Numbered from the stretch's first letter, positions 45,696-59,060 are shown. The stretch is DNA of 64,000 bases from Microstegium vimineum (GCA_022036555.1 CM039130.1:14089840-14153839), one strand, 5' to 3'. The notes: generated by a model from the sequence alone, not told the origin. Translations and numbers: made by a program.

Positions 45696-48600
45696 CTATT
45701 GCTCGCTCTTGAATTGTAAGATCCCAAGCGGCATCTGGTTAGCATTGCTGAAGTCTGGTCTCGGAAGTGAAGCTTGATTAATTGATATGTTGTTCTGCCC
45801 TTTCTGTTGTGATATTCCTGCATTTTGGTTGCTGCCCCGACCAACCGGTGGTTCATGGTTATGCTTTCCTTCATAGGTTGTTATGACAGCCTTAGGGTCT
45901 GACGAAGCCCTCTCTATGTGCTTCCTGACATTGCATCCAGCAAATGTGCATTTGTAGTAACTCCTACGGGTAGAGAGGTGTATCATTAGATAATGAGTGA
46001 ATAGTGCAACAGTAAGGTAAAAGAACATGCCATGGTTTTATGTAATGACACATAGAGAGGTATATCATGCAGGCGGTCCTCTGATAGTTACATCCAACAA
46101 CCTTTGCTCCCAGTTGAGATAGTTTCAATGAATAACCTTACCTCTAGCTAACCCATCGTTTCTAGAAATATTTTATGAGGCTCAGATTATAGCTACTCTG
46201 TTTCTCTTCATTATCCTACTAGTCTACCCTTTCTTTCAAACTACACCACCAAACAGTCTATGGCGGTTAACAATGCATTCACTTCTGGCAATGAATGATT
46301 AACTTCTATCGACCTAGCCATGAAATGATAAAATGCCATTAAATTCATGACATCAATAGAATGGTTCAGATGGAGTATGTTATCTAAGGTTAATTACACA
46401 GATGACGTCTGATACTGAGGTTTTACTTAGTATCTAGATTTCAAACGTTTAAAAAAAGAATGACAATGCTTTAGGACAGCATAAAGAAGTCTAAGACGCT
46501 CATTAATATCATCATAGAAACCACAGTCCATGATAATATAACATCTCTGACCAATCTGTCCATCCGCTCGTGTGTGCATTCTGACATGAGCAGACAGTTA
46601 GATGGCTGCAGGCTGCAGCCGCTCACATAAGGGGATGGAGGTAGACTCAGGCAGCGCTCCTGGTGTTGTAAGGGACGTTGGTGGTATGCACTCCATCACG
46701 GAGGCATCGTTCCGACAGCGGGCCTCCAGGGCATTCATACCCTGGTGCAGTTTCCAAGAATGGCAGTGCGCTCTTGCCATCGACACCGCCGTTCACACAA
46801 CATATCATGTGTGATTGATCAGTGTGGACATATTACCATCATTTCATAGGAATGGGATAAACCTTATTAACTCTTTTCCACTAATAAGCCACACAGTGCA
46901 AGTACAAGCCAAACAATCTGAAGTTTTTCTTTTTCCTTTTTTGAGCTAGAAGCTATTTCAGAAGTCTGTTGATGAAACTATTAAAGACGTTCTGGATGAA
47001 ACATTAAACAAAAGCAATTGATTAACTAGACATGCATGTTTAGTGGCTACATTACTTTGGCATGTACAGTAGGTTTTAAATGCACCCATCATATCAAACT
47101 CATTCAAGGAGAGAAACACATAATATTTTAACAAGACATGCTTCAGTGCAATATTGCTTCAATGAACCATTAACTAAGCTAACGTGCTCCATCAATAACA
47201 CAAGCCAGGGCATCATACTAGTATTTCACTGTTACTGGAGAAAAAAAATTACTTGCACGCAGTGTTATCAAGTCATCTAGTCAATCCTAGTTGCCATGGG
47301 AGCAACCAGGTGACTAGTCACGATTAGTCGTGAACCAGGCTGACTGGTCGCCCCTGGTCAGTCCTCGTCGTCGTATATATATCAGGACTAATATACCAAA
47401 TATATACTAATATACTATAGTCTATATGTTCTAGAATTCAAATCAAGCATGAAGATAACTCTAGGGTAGTGGCTGCATGAAGGGTTGCAAATTAGGCTGA
47501 AAAAAACATGATCCCAAGTGGCCTAAGCCATCCCAGATGCAGCCCATGCCCTAAGCTGCCCAGCAATTCTATTATGTTTCTGGTTGTCCACCCCCTAGTC
47601 GTCTGACTAATCGGACAACCAGAAAACTAATTGCTAATCAGCCTAATCGAGTTGTAGCCCTAGTCAAGTCCAGGATATTGACTAGGACGACTAATCACGA
47701 TTAATCAGACCACTTGATAACACTGCTTGCAAGTTGTACTAATGCATGAATTAGAGAATATTGGTATCTGTATGGACTATCGATGAATAGTTCAAGGCCA
47801 CACATATGCAATTCCTAGCATATTCATTTTTTACAGGATTCCCAGCAGATTATAAGAGACATGAAAATGAAACCAATATAACTTCAAAAGGCTGTAGTGA
47901 AAGATTGTACATATAGTAGTGACTAGTGAAAGTAAGAACAGAAATATTATCCAATAGATGGCATGAGTTTGGTAACATTTTATTCTCCACAAAATAACAT
48001 ATATATATATATATTATGACATCAATGCAGAGACAGACAAATCTTAATGTTGCCTACCCCTTACATTCCATACAGACTTTTAAAAAAAGCAAGCAGATAT
48101 AAAAATGACACAGATCACACTGAAGAGAACACAACATACCTTGGATGAGGATTCCCTTTGACTACCTTCTGCCCATACTTGCGCCATCTATAGCCATCAT
48201 CCAAAAGATCAACCTCACTGGTTGTTTGCACAATAATCTTAGGCTCTGACAAGGTCCTTTGTGAAGAAATTTGTATATTCCTAACCATTAAAGGAATTAG
48301 TTTTGTCAAACAACAATCTGATCATAGTGGAGTTGCATTGGGAGCTAGCTAAACTTACCTTCTTTTGCTCTCATTATCAGCGTCATCCACTTCATGTGGC
48401 CTTGATTCACCATCATCCATATCATCTCCGTCACTTAAACCAGATGCTTGCTCAGACATCCCATATATATTGTCCTGATCTCTCTTGGCACCTGACAAGC
48501 CTGATGTGGTATCATTAGATTGTTCATTTTGATCAGCTGCTGAAGAGTTGCCATCTTTTGCCCGCTTATTTGGTGGACGTTGGTGATTGTGTTTGCCTTT

Positions 48601-51600
48601 GTATATGATCTCAGATATCTGACCATCCTCTGCGTGCTCTACCTTTTTCTTGACCGGACAATTGGGATGAGTGCACTTGTAATAGCTCCTTGGACAATCA
48701 CTTCCCTTTACTACTTTCTGACCATATTTCCGCCAGTTGTAGCCATCATCAGCAGGCTTATCAACAGGGGCATTAACTTGATACCTCTGAGATGCCTCAG
48801 CAGACTGAAAGGATGCATTCTCATTATTTGCTGTTGCCATTGTCATATCTGAAATTCCTGCCATACTGGCTGCAGAATTCATATGCTGTAGAGCTCCAGA
48901 CGTTGTTGCAGCTGTGGAGAAAGATGTCTGTTCAAGGTGATCAAACATTCTGAGTGGAGAATGGGTTGCTTGGGCTGTAACTTGAGCCAGAGCCTGCTGG
49001 TGCGACATTCCAAAACCCCCCTGTATAAATATTGAATAGATAATCATCAGAAAATTTAAATTCATTCTATCCCTTCAGGACTAAAGCAGAAGCTCCAGCA
49101 ATGGACACTGCTTAGGCAGGAAATATTGAACAAGAATTTACGACAGTTTGGCTGTTCTTACCATCAAATGGTGAACTCTGCCCCATTTACACTGGTTTAC
49201 TTAGTTCAGGATTTATATTAACAAAATTACAAGTCCAACTACAAGTTTAGCCTCCAGATTGCAATATGGCTCTACCTACCAGATATTGTGAATATGGAAC
49301 AATGATTCAAGGCAAACAAACTATGAGCTTTTGTACAACTTCTGCTAAGCAGAGGAAATTGTAGACCAGTATATATAATCGCCTCAAATGAGCAACATCT
49401 TACTATTACTAATTGGAGGCCCCAATGGAGGCTCCACGTTAACTCTCACCAGATACGCTAAGAAAAAAGATAAATGCTAGAAATTCTCACGTTAATCAGA
49501 AACATCCGGCCCTCCAAACAAAAGTCTATAGCCACCCATATCCATTGGATCTATTTTGTTATCTAAGAAATTACCCACCTTTGCTATTTTTAAATTAAAA
49601 AGGATAAATATCTTCTTTAATTTGTAGGAGAAAAACGTTTTGACAAAATCCATCCAACCGACTGGTACGTTCATTATTGGATCCAATGTATCAGCGCCAA
49701 TAAAAAAAACAATCACATCTGTCGGACTGCCTTTAAAATCGGTTAATATAAAAAAAACAACGGAAGCAATCAATCTACGGAAACAAACATGCAGTAAATA
49801 TATTATTGGATATTTGGATCCAATCTATTATCGACAACCAAAAAACATGCACTCCTGCCGGACTGCCTATTTTATGAGCCACATACTAATAACAGCTAGC
49901 TAAATATTTTCACCAACATTGTTGCCAATAAGGTACGGCTGTGCCTTTCTATATTTTCATCAACCGCAAATAAGAAAAACCATGAAAAGGAATTATGGAA
50001 AATCAAAGCACGAGTACTAGAATATGTGATGCAATCTTGCTCGGTAGTGGCAAACAAATCAGTCTTGATACGATCCTTATTGATCCTCAGGTATAATGTT
50101 TTTTCATCATTAGTCTTGATATGATCCTTATTAATCATCAGGTATAATGTTTTTTTATCGTGTCTATAATACTTCTGGTTTATATGCTAATGATAATAAA
50201 AAAATCAAGGCACCAAAATACCTGGAGTTATCAATAAGACATATATAGCAAAATTCAAACCACTAATTGAAGAAGGTAAAATTTATATCATTTTAAAGAT
50301 GACCAGTGGAGAATGATAAGGTATTCAACTTCTTGCCAGCAACTAATATAAAGAAGATAAAAGATACACAAGGCATTCAAAAATATACTTTCCAGTTCTT
50401 CAGTACAAGCGTGCTTTCTAATAGAGTACATATCAACATGTACCTCTCTGGTAAACTACCGCTAACATTATAAATCGTCCGACATACGAGTGGGTGATGA
50501 CCGCGTAACCCATGAGCTTACTGTGCCTTCAGTCAGCTAGGTCGATGAACCGAAAACAAATCAGGTATGGACCACCCTTATGATGTTTTTGATACGGATT
50601 TATAATTAATATGTGGTCTAAAAAAAGTGATTTACCTTGAAAAGGATAAATTTATTATTTATGGTTCACGATCAGTAGCACAAACTATACAAAGAACGGT
50701 CCCTATCTATTTTTTTCCTGATGAACCATGAATCGAATTGCTGACCTGTACAAGTGTATATACCGCTGGGTACCCGAGACTGAAAATAATTTTCTGTATT
50801 GTACGATGCGGGTACCCGAGGGCCCACCATACCAGCAACGGCTCAGACGTGAAAAGAACTCATATTTATGTATCATAGATATTATAGGAGCTGATGCACA
50901 CATTGGAACGATAGAAGAAACCAGACTTCAGAGTGACCAAAATTCGTGATATTGTGCTCCTGACCGAGTAGTTTTTTTTCTTCCCAAACTAGCAAATTAA
51001 ACTTTATAGGTTTAAATGCATGCTATTGTAGCAATCCTAATGAACTGATGAATTAAATATATTTCCTTATATTGTTGCACAACTTAAATTAGATAAATTT
51101 TCCTATGTTTCGGCACATCTTAAATTACATTATTTTTCATTTCGGAATTTGTAGTGGACAAGAAGTAAAGGTTTGATTTTGGGAGGACCAAAGTTGATAA
51201 AAATCGATGAGAGTGCAAAATCTCATATCATTGCAATAACAAGTACAACTGTGAAAAAATTTGGCAGTAAGCTTTCATTTAATATCATTACATCAATTAT
51301 ATTAGCCATTGAACATGTCTCTATGAGGTTTTTTTTGTAACTTTGTAGGGTATTCTCTGTCATCAATAAATGCAACACAAGTTTTTATAGATTTACCAAT
51401 TTCTGAGGCTATGAATGCACTTAACAGGTTAATCAAATTTAAATAGTAGTATTTCTATTTTATATTTACACTCTAACATGGTAAAATTTCTTAGAATAAA
51501 CATCATTTTCTATTGCTAAAGTATCACAAAGTTAGCCCATAAGAAAAAATCTAACCCGTGCGGGAGCACGGGTTGATGGACTAGTGCTTCCAAATTACAC

Positions 51601-52842
51601 TATGAATAGATATAGAATACTAAAACCAAGAAGCAAATAACATTTTTTTTTCACTGGAAAGTTTGTCCGATCAATATCAAGATAGTGTGCCAACTTGCAA
51701 CCATCACGCTGGCAGTAGTACAATTATGTTAATGCAATGTACCAAATCACCACTTGGCATATCTAAAAGATCAAGAAGCATCACATATCTATCTTAGTAG
51801 GCTGATATTATTCAGTGCCCTGCAGTGAGTGCCACACACAAATATAGTAAGGTGGCTTTATGCATTTTGGGACAAACATATGGGCCTGATCCCTACATGA
51901 TCAGTACATTATATGTAACCATCTCACTAAAAGCACTGACGGAACTGCAAAAGTGTCACCTTTTAGAAGTTCCAGGTTCCCATGCTGCTTGATTTTTTTC
52001 TTCTTCTATTTTTTAGCATCATTCAAAAGGAAAACCTCGTAGATGAACAGATTAATGGACCCAGATCGAAGTCATGCCACAAGGGAAAGAAATGGAGCAT
52101 GTTTCACAACAATCTATGAACTATGAAATAAGGACCATATAAAACCGCCTTTTGTCTTAAGAATACATTATATAACACTCTTGTCTCTCTTAATATCTCG
52201 TAGTAACGCTACCGTGGTGAAAAAAGGCGATTAAGCATACATATGTTTTTTTAGAGTTTTATTAGTTGCTACTTGCTACCAAAACCACAAACAAAAGGAG
52301 TTCACCGAAGCTAATTAACCAAGAACCGCAAACATCCAAAAATCTGGGTTTTTTTTTTCGCGCCTGAATGAAATGAAACAAAAGAAAAGTTGCAATATTT
52401 TCTTGCAGCAAGCAAGAGGTTGCAGCCGGCCGGCGTGACGACGTACCATGGCGGGCGAGAAGAGCAGCCCAGGGGAGTCAAGCAAACCGGAGGGGCTAAG
52501 GCCGGGGGGCACCGTGAAGACGGAGGCGCCAGCGGACGCCGACGCCGGCGGAGCCACCGAGAGCGCCGGCCCGGCTCTGGCGACCCCGCCGCCTCGTCCC
52601 CTCTCCGCCTCATGCTGCTGCTGTGGAGGCGGCGCGAGGGAGCCGGTGAGCAGCTGCGTGAAGGTCGCGGAGGAGGAGGAGGAACCGCCTCCGCCGCCGT
52701 CGGCGTCAGAGGGGAAGAACGCTGAGGCGAGCGTGAGCGGGCCGGGGCTGGCGTCGCCGGCCCCCGTGAAGAGCGACTCCGCCGTCGAGCGCGGTGGTAG
52801 CGCCAGGCGCGGGCGCGGCGGCGGCGGCGGGCGCGCGGACAT
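45696..52842 (-). CDS. Group I WRKY transcription factor (WRKY3/4-like), 4 exons
   Basis: Exons on the - strand are 52842-52447, 49020-48359, 48280-48140 and 45963-45696; all junctions are GT..AG and in phase, giving 488 residues. The N-terminal region is Pro/Ser/Gly-rich with the conserved VFTVPPGLSPSGLLDSP block, a likely kinase-target region, then GMSHQQALAQVTAQA, as in Arabidopsis WRKY3/4. WRKY domain 1 has DDGYNWRKYGQKVVKGSDCP with a C-X4-C..HNH zinc site (CTHPNC, KGKHNH). WRKY domain 2 has DDGYRWRKYGQKVVKGNPHP, split by intron 3 at the conserved Arg codon, then CTFAGC and EGKHNH. These domains bind W-box DNA; members act in defence and senescence. The 5' UTR is CT-rich. Introns 1 (3.4 kb) and 3 (2.2 kb) carry transposon debris. 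Confidence 0.95.
46600..46790. other. GC-rich island in WRKY intron 3, possible captured gene fragment
   Basis: This ~190 bp patch is far richer in GC than the surrounding intron and is open in both strands (62-70 codons). I cannot recognise the protein. It may be part of an unrecognised mobile element. Confidence 0.35.
47252..47733. mobile_element. MITE in WRKY intron 3 (GCAGTGTTATCAAGT termini)
   Basis: Left TTGCACGCAGTGTTATCAAG pairs with the complement of the right end CTTGCAAGCAGTGTTATCAAG. The inner arms carry CGATTAGTCGTGA / CGACTAATCACGA. Non-coding. Confidence 0.8.
50058..50160. repeat. ~51 bp tandem duplication in WRKY intron 1
   Basis: AGTCTTGATACGATCCTTAT through GGTATAATGTTTTTTCATC is followed directly by a near-identical second copy (AGTCTTGATATGATCC...). 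Confidence 0.8.
51555..51584 (+). mobile_element. Helitron-like 3' terminus in WRKY intron 1
   Basis: A hairpin CCCGTGCGGGAGCACGGG is followed by TTGATGGACTAG and then T. A GC-rich hairpin about 10 bp before a CTAG end with a T after it is the hallmark of Helitron 3' ends. I could not find the 5' TC end; the element may be any length upstream within the intron. Confidence 0.65.
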
Positions 52843-53571
52843 GGTCACTTGCGGCGGAGGCAAGACAGCAAGACTAAGAGAGAAAGAGAGAGAGGAGGAG
52901 GAGGAGGAGGATTCCCCTCTTCTTCTTTTTCTTCTTCTTGGTTTCCGGCGTTGACTTTGGTTTGTGGAGGCTCTCCTTTTTGGGTTGGGTGAGCAGACTC
53001 TGACTTTGGCTCCCTCTTCCTCTCCTGCTCCTCTGCAGTGTCTCTCTCTCTTCACTCGTTGGCTTTGGCGGGGAGAGAGAGGGAAGAAAGGAAGGAAACC
53101 ACAAGCTTTTATTTGCTTTATTATTATTATAGATTTCTGCCGAGTATAAAGATGTACTACTCCAGTAGTAGATATTTTGCGCTTTAATTATCGATTTATA
53201 TACTCCAGAAAATCTTTTGCCACTTCACCACAGTCTATCCGAGGACATGTCTGAATATCGGAGGTTAATTATAAGCTAACTAATTTTTAGTTTAAATTAG
53301 GTCTAGTGCATTCAAATTGAAGAGTGAACTAATTTTTTTAATCAAGTTTTAACTAATTGTTAGTCAACTATAGATAATTTGAGCTGTTTTTAGGCTTAAC
53401 TAGTAAATAACCATGTGTATCTAAGGTCACTCTTAATACAAATTTTATATGCAGTAAATAGATTGATGTGACGGTTTAAATAAGGAAAAATAAAAATAAT
53501 TTCGTGAGCATAAAACTTGTTTACGGTTTCTAACATCTTAGAATCGTCATAAAACACTCACTGATACTACT
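52843..53571. other. 5' UTR/promoter of the WRKY gene and AT-rich DNA
   Basis: The first ~60 bases upstream of the ATG are CT/GA-rich microsatellite-like DNA on the coding strand, typical of plant 5' UTRs. The rest is AT-rich with no further call. Confidence 0.45.
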
Positions 53572-53933
53572 AAGGGCAAGTACATTGGTGTTTTTATAGG
53601 TCGTCTCGTATAATGTCACGTAATTTAAGACGACTTAGCAAATCATATATATAATGGTTGGTTTTTTTAAGTTGACTCATAGTAACTCATGATTTCTTAA
53701 TTTATGCATAGAATAAAAATTAACTTGTGAGGTGCATGACAACAACAACTCATACAATGGTGTAATAGTAGTCTCATAATCCTAAATATTAACTCATGAG
53801 GTGGTTGTTTCGCGAAACAACGACCTCTTTCTCTCTCACATTTCTCTTTTCTCCACATAGACAAAAATCCTACGTGACATTGTATGAGACGGGGTACGAA
53901 ACCGCTGACGTGTAACAATGTACCTTCCCTAAT
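53572..53933. mobile_element. MITE with GGGNANGTACATTG termini
   Basis: Left GGGCAAGTACATTGGTG pairs with the complement of the right end AGGGAAGGTACATTGTTAC. Inner arms also match (GTCTCGTATAATGTCACGTA versus the complement of TACGTGACATTGTATGAGAC). Non-coding. Confidence 0.75.
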
Positions 53934-55860
53934 ACTGGCCTAATAGGCTCTTAATGGGTAGGTAGATCCTAGTCCCAACTGTAATTGATATGCTTCAGAG
54001 GACACAGTACGTTGGTAAATATTCTTTTGGAAAACTTGGAAAACATGTAATCTGAGTGGGCTTTGTGTAGAGGATATAATCACACATCACATGACAAAGA
54101 CACATCTCTATAGTTAAAAATACCAGAAATCAGCTTAGCGTGTACGGGATAGTTTTATAGCTCCATTTGGCGCATCTAATTGTACTAGTCGAGTGCGCAA
54201 TCGATAAAACAAAGCAGTGCCACTCGGATTTTTCTATCAAAGTTATTCAGGGTCATCCAAATGGGAGATCTAGACAGCTTGATGTCCTCCACCTCGGCTC
54301 CAAAGCTGCATATATGTATGTAGTAACAAATATGTCCCGATCAAAGAAAATAATCCAAGGATCTACTGAAGGTAATCTGCCTTTTTCTTTATTTTCATCC
54401 GTTTGTCAAACGAAACAGAAAATAAAATTCGAAGGTGGCCGTGGCCGTGCGGCGGACGATGGCGCATCCAACGGCTGGGACGACGACGACAGGGCGTCAG
54501 GCGAACTGTCCGAGAGCCCCCACGGAAATGAATGAGTCCGCACTGCAAGAAACTCCAGCTCAGGGATTATTAATTGCGCTCCTTCAAACCCGCTCCAATA
54601 ATTGAAGCGTTGATGGGAGGCGTCAGATAATATTTTGATATTTGTGCTTGCATTCAAATAGGACGTGGTAGTAAATTTGGATTTCATGTGTTTATTAATT
54701 ATACTTTGAATGGTAAAATTAGTTCTATACTTTGACAACTTTATTACAAATAGGAGAACTTTGATTATCAACAAATTCCTTAAAAATGTGTAATTCAAAA
54801 ACTTGAATCTGGTAAACAGTTTTTTACAACAAGAGTGGTATTCTCGATTGAGAAAGATAAAGTCACCACATATATCTTGTTGGTTTTGATAGATACGCTG
54901 TCTACAACTAAAACAATAGCGTCATAAATTGAAAAATAAATTTAGAAAAAAATATGAACACACATTTAATCGATTTGAGAACTTAAAACCAAGGTGAACA
55001 TGTTCTACCATATAAAACCTAGCTAAGTTAAACTCAAAGGTTGTTTTGCTTGACGGCCACGACACGCCAACCGCCATATTTGAGGCCGCCACAGCTGTTT
55101 ATGTTGTTGTTTTGTTGGTTATTGCCTTTAGGCTTGTCACAATTTTCTTACTAGCAAATAGCATTAACTTTGCCACACTTTTGTGGCGCTGGTTTTAGCC
55201 ACCGTAGGTGAGGCTTGCCATATCTTGACATTGGTATGCAGTGGCTAGAAAACAAAGAGTCCCTCAGTTTGATATTTATCTTTATTAACATAAAATCACA
55301 TTGCCTTGGTTGCATACTCTGGTAAAAGATTCATGATTTCTGCAAACCTTATTATGGGATGTGAATTGATTGGGAAAGGGAAAAAAACATGTGCGGAGTT
55401 TGTGGATTTATAAAGCACCATGCGCCTTCACACTTATTTTTATTCCACACTAGCTCCGGTACATTTGAAAATTAATGATGGAGCATTTCGTTGTTCAAAT
55501 GTCATGCTTCGCCTTCACATTTCATATAAGCAGTACCGAATACAAAACTCGGCTTGCAACATGACCAGCTTGTGTTTTTTTTGTTTTTGAAAGGTAGCTC
55601 ATACTTTATGTGAGTGGCACTACAATACTCTAGAGCTTGGCCACCCAATTCCCTCACATCCACATGAGTCTCCATCTATCGACGAATATGGCGGAGGTAA
55701 TATCCCCACACCATCCTTAAGACGTCCTCTTGTCTCACCGAGATATTGACTTTGTTCCCACTCTTCTTACCAACAAGCACTATTATGCTGGATTATTTAG
55801 AACAAAATGGACGCACATATCACATGGTCCAAAAATATTTGCATCCGACACTCAACCCTC
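53934..55860. other. Intergenic DNA without a recognised gene
   Basis: A 122-codon + frame at 54167-54535 has no recognisable motif. The remainder is AT-rich and probably old repeat sequence. Confidence 0.35.
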
Positions 55861-57569
55861 TTTTTCATGTGTATAGGAGAATATAGTTGTAGAATAGTCG
55901 ATTGTATTATTGTTGAGCCGATTGTATTATTGTTGAGCCTATGGAATTATTATATAGGAGTATATTGCCTAGGGAGCAAGAAGCCTCCCTTAGAGATATA
56001 AGATAAGTCGGGATTACACAATCCTAATCTACAATATCTAGAGATATTATAATATATCTAACATCTCCCACGGTAACAGTTGGAGCGGCGTGGATGGTGA
56101 GACTGAAGAAGAAGGCCGTCAAGCCATCATAACAGTTGATGCATCATGGATCCTGTGACTAGAGTGGGAGCCAATGCGGTTTGCTCAAGCAAGGCGGTAC
56201 GTATCCCTTTGTACCAATGTCTAGCCGACCATGAGAGCAAGTAGCCGTGGTCATAGATGTCATGATTAAGATAGTCATGGTCATGTTGCTAAGGTTGAGG
56301 GGTAGTCTCATATGAAGCTATGATCGCCAAAATAGGTGCCATTGTGATGGTGGAGATGGCTTGAGGAAATCATTGTGTTAGGGGTGATCTCAGGGTCGAT
56401 GCAGTCAGAGTTGTTGAGGTAAATGAAAATGACAACATAATCAAGGTAGACAATATGGGGAGTGTCGATGCAAGTCAGTGTAGTCAATCCTCCATGGACA
56501 AAGTGTGAATGGGGTTGCTAGGACTAGGAACATGTAGAGGTCAAAAGCATGCATTTGTGTTGGTAATACTGGATGCACTAGGTAGGTGGCCCTAACCAAA
56601 TGACAATGTCTTAAGGGACAAGCAAAGTGGGCATGGATGATGGGTTGCAGTCTGTAGAATGGTGGGTGTAGAAGGTGTCCTTGTAGCCTGCTATTGTCAG
56701 AGTTGACAAATTAGGTGGAGAAAAGAGGACGATGCTGCAAATGGGCTTGTGCTGGACAAAGAATCAACAGTGCTGGGGCAGACGCTCCTACCCCCCAAAG
56801 GCGAGTATTCTATAGGTGAATGATCTTACTCGAAGGTGAGAAGTCCTGACACGAGGTATGGTAGCGGTGATAGTGCTTGATGTTGGCGATGAAGACCTGA
56901 TCAATAAAATGGAGACTAGGTATATACAATGGTGGACAAGAGATTGTGCGGTATAGTCGTCAATACATACGGGTGGTGATGTTGATGCAACATTGAGGAG
57001 ACACATGTGCATTGGTGCTACGGTCCAAGGAGGTGATATAGTAGAAGTCATGTTTCTAGGAGAGGATACACATGTAGTACTCAACGATGTACTTCATAGG
57101 AGCTGAGTGGATCACTCACAATTGATCGGACCGAGTATGCATGAGGCGAGACAATGATGAAAGAAATCGGTGGAGGCATCCCAATCTATGGCGGTGGTGA
57201 CTAACTAGCGATGAAGATGTGCGGATAGGATGGCCATGGAGCGACATGGGAAAGCATCCTCTTGGCATTGCATGGCTTACCTAACCGTATGGATGATGAG
57301 GTTGAGGCTAGTGTATTCGATGTTGATATCAGAGTAGATACTTAGGTAAGCAGATGGTGGGTGACTCAACCCCGATAAGTGATTAAAAACACAACGACAG
57401 GTCGACAGTGGTCAGGGCTCGGGTGGTGGCATGATGGTCCAAAAATCATGATGGCTTGATGCCTAACCACCATGCTGTAGTGACCCAACGTCCCAACGGA
57501 TGGTGGCTAACAACCTAAATGATGGTAGCTAACCAATATGGAGGACGAGTGCAAGGAGGTAAGCACAAT

Positions 57570-57574
57570 ATATT
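57570..57574. repeat. Target-site duplication of the solo LTR, left copy
   Basis: ATATT, repeated at 58764-58768. Confidence 0.8.
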
Positions 57575-58763
57575 TGAAAGTGCAATCAAGCCCTAAGTGG
57601 GTTTTGGTGACAATGACAACATAATTAGGGAATTAATGAGTTTTATCGAGTTGACAAGCAGGTTAAACATATGGAGGTTGATGAACAGGTTGGTGGACCC
57701 CTCCAATTACAAAAAGTGTATGGCAACAAGCTCAAAGGGCTTTATTTCATTTATATTTTGAAATTGAGTTAGGTTATGCCGTACTATCAACATGTATTCC
57801 TACATGTGAACCAAGTGCAATATCTATCCATCATACACCTCCACATACCTTGACTAAACAGCCAACAACACAGTTCTTACACCCTTGCTATTTCAGTCTG
57901 GCCGGCAGTGCCGCGCCCCAGGGCGGCATTGCCGCGACTTAAGTTCTACCCGTTGGCAGAGAAGGGGTATAACTTATCCCTTCTCTCCCCCCAATGGTCA
58001 TCTCTGCCATTCCACTCCTCCACTCGAGCAGAACAGATTGAGAAGCTCTCCTTTGCTCCCCTCTATCCATTGGAGCTCCCCAATTCTCTCCCTTTGATTG
58101 CCACTCAAATCTTTGAGAGTTTGAGCCTCCAAGAATAAGCGGAAGCTTCTCCACCGGATCTATCACTTCCTACAAGCACTTGGTTCCCGTGGTGGCCGGC
58201 GGTTTGAGTTCTTTACTCTTGGAGCTTGCTCCTAGCCGGCTAGCGTGTCGCCCGTGAAGCTTGCCAAACTTGTGGCAGCTCCGGGAGGTTTGTAACACCA
58301 CCATTGAGCTAGTAAGATTACCCCTCATCTCAAGAGTTAGCTCTCTTGACTTGAGAACGAGGAAAAGGAAATCCTTGGTGGCAAGCCCGAGGCTAGTGTG
58401 ACGTACCTCAACAATGTGGACTTAGGCAAGCCTTAGTGGCGAGCAAAACCACGGGATAAATCCTTGTGTCAACTTGTGCTTGTTGCGTTTCATTTGATAT
58501 ACTTTGCTCTAAGTGGTGCTGCAGGTTCCTAACACTCCTAGGAAGGTTTCTATTCAAGTAGAATTTCCATTTGCTTCTTAGATTTTGAATTGTATACCTA
58601 TCTGTCTGACTGATCAGCACTGCCGCTCTCCAGAGCAGCAGTGCCGGCAGAGTAGCAATGCCGGGCTCCGGAGCGGCACTACCATGGCTGTGAACTGATA
58701 AGCTTTGCAGTTAAATTTTAAATAGGCCTATTCACCCTGCTCTAGGCTGAGCAGATCCTTACA
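57575..58763 (+). mobile_element. Solo LTR of a Sirevirus-related copia element
   Basis: It begins TGAAAGTGCAATCAAGCCC, the same start as the Sirevirus 5' LTR at 21665 (there on the - strand), and ends GCAGATCCTTACA. A 5 bp ATATT duplication flanks it. No internal element sequence remains, the signature of LTR-LTR recombination. It also carries GC-rich palindromes such as GGCCGGCAGTGCCG (57900) and several at 58617-58685. Confidence 0.9.
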
Positions 58764-58768
58764 ATATT
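58764..58768. repeat. Target-site duplication of the solo LTR, right copy
   Basis: ATATT, identical to 57570-57574. Confidence 0.8.
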
Positions 58769-59060
58769 ACTTGCCACTAATCGTTGGTGGATCAATAGGA
58801 TTCGTTGTCTAAACTGTGGTGTTGGCCCAAAGATTGATCTCCTTGGAGGTATGGTGCAGAAGTAAGCGATGACTAGAGTTAGGATCTAAACCAAGACTAA
58901 TGATACTATACAGGAGAACATAGTTGATGAAATAGTCATTTATATTGCTGAGCCATGTAGACGGAATATAGACTACATTGCTTAGGGGGCAAGGAGCTTC
59001 CCTTAAAGATAAGCAATGCAAGACGCAATTACATGATCCTAATCTGCCAAATTTCACGTA

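Larger units (their letters stand above)
55861..59060. mobile_element. Old, decayed LTR element (diverged LTR-like direct repeats)
   Basis: The segment 55868-56035 (TATAGGAGAATATAGTTG, then GCCTAGGGAGCAAGAAGC, CCCTTAGAGATA, ATTACACAATCCTAATCT) recurs in the same orientation at 58908-59050 with many differences. I read these as remains of two LTRs. The interior has no intact gag or pol and contains a younger solo LTR. Outer boundaries and family are uncertain. Confidence 0.5.

Noticed and set aside
52390..52954. + strand frames of 111 and 168 codons opposite WRKY exon 1
   Set aside because: Shadow frames; the - strand carries the conserved WRKY3/4-type N-terminal motifs.
54167..54535. 122-codon + frame
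   Set aside because: No motif, no promoter or splice evidence; chance frame.
56788..57084. 98-codon - frame
   Set aside because: Within a decayed element, no recognisable domain.
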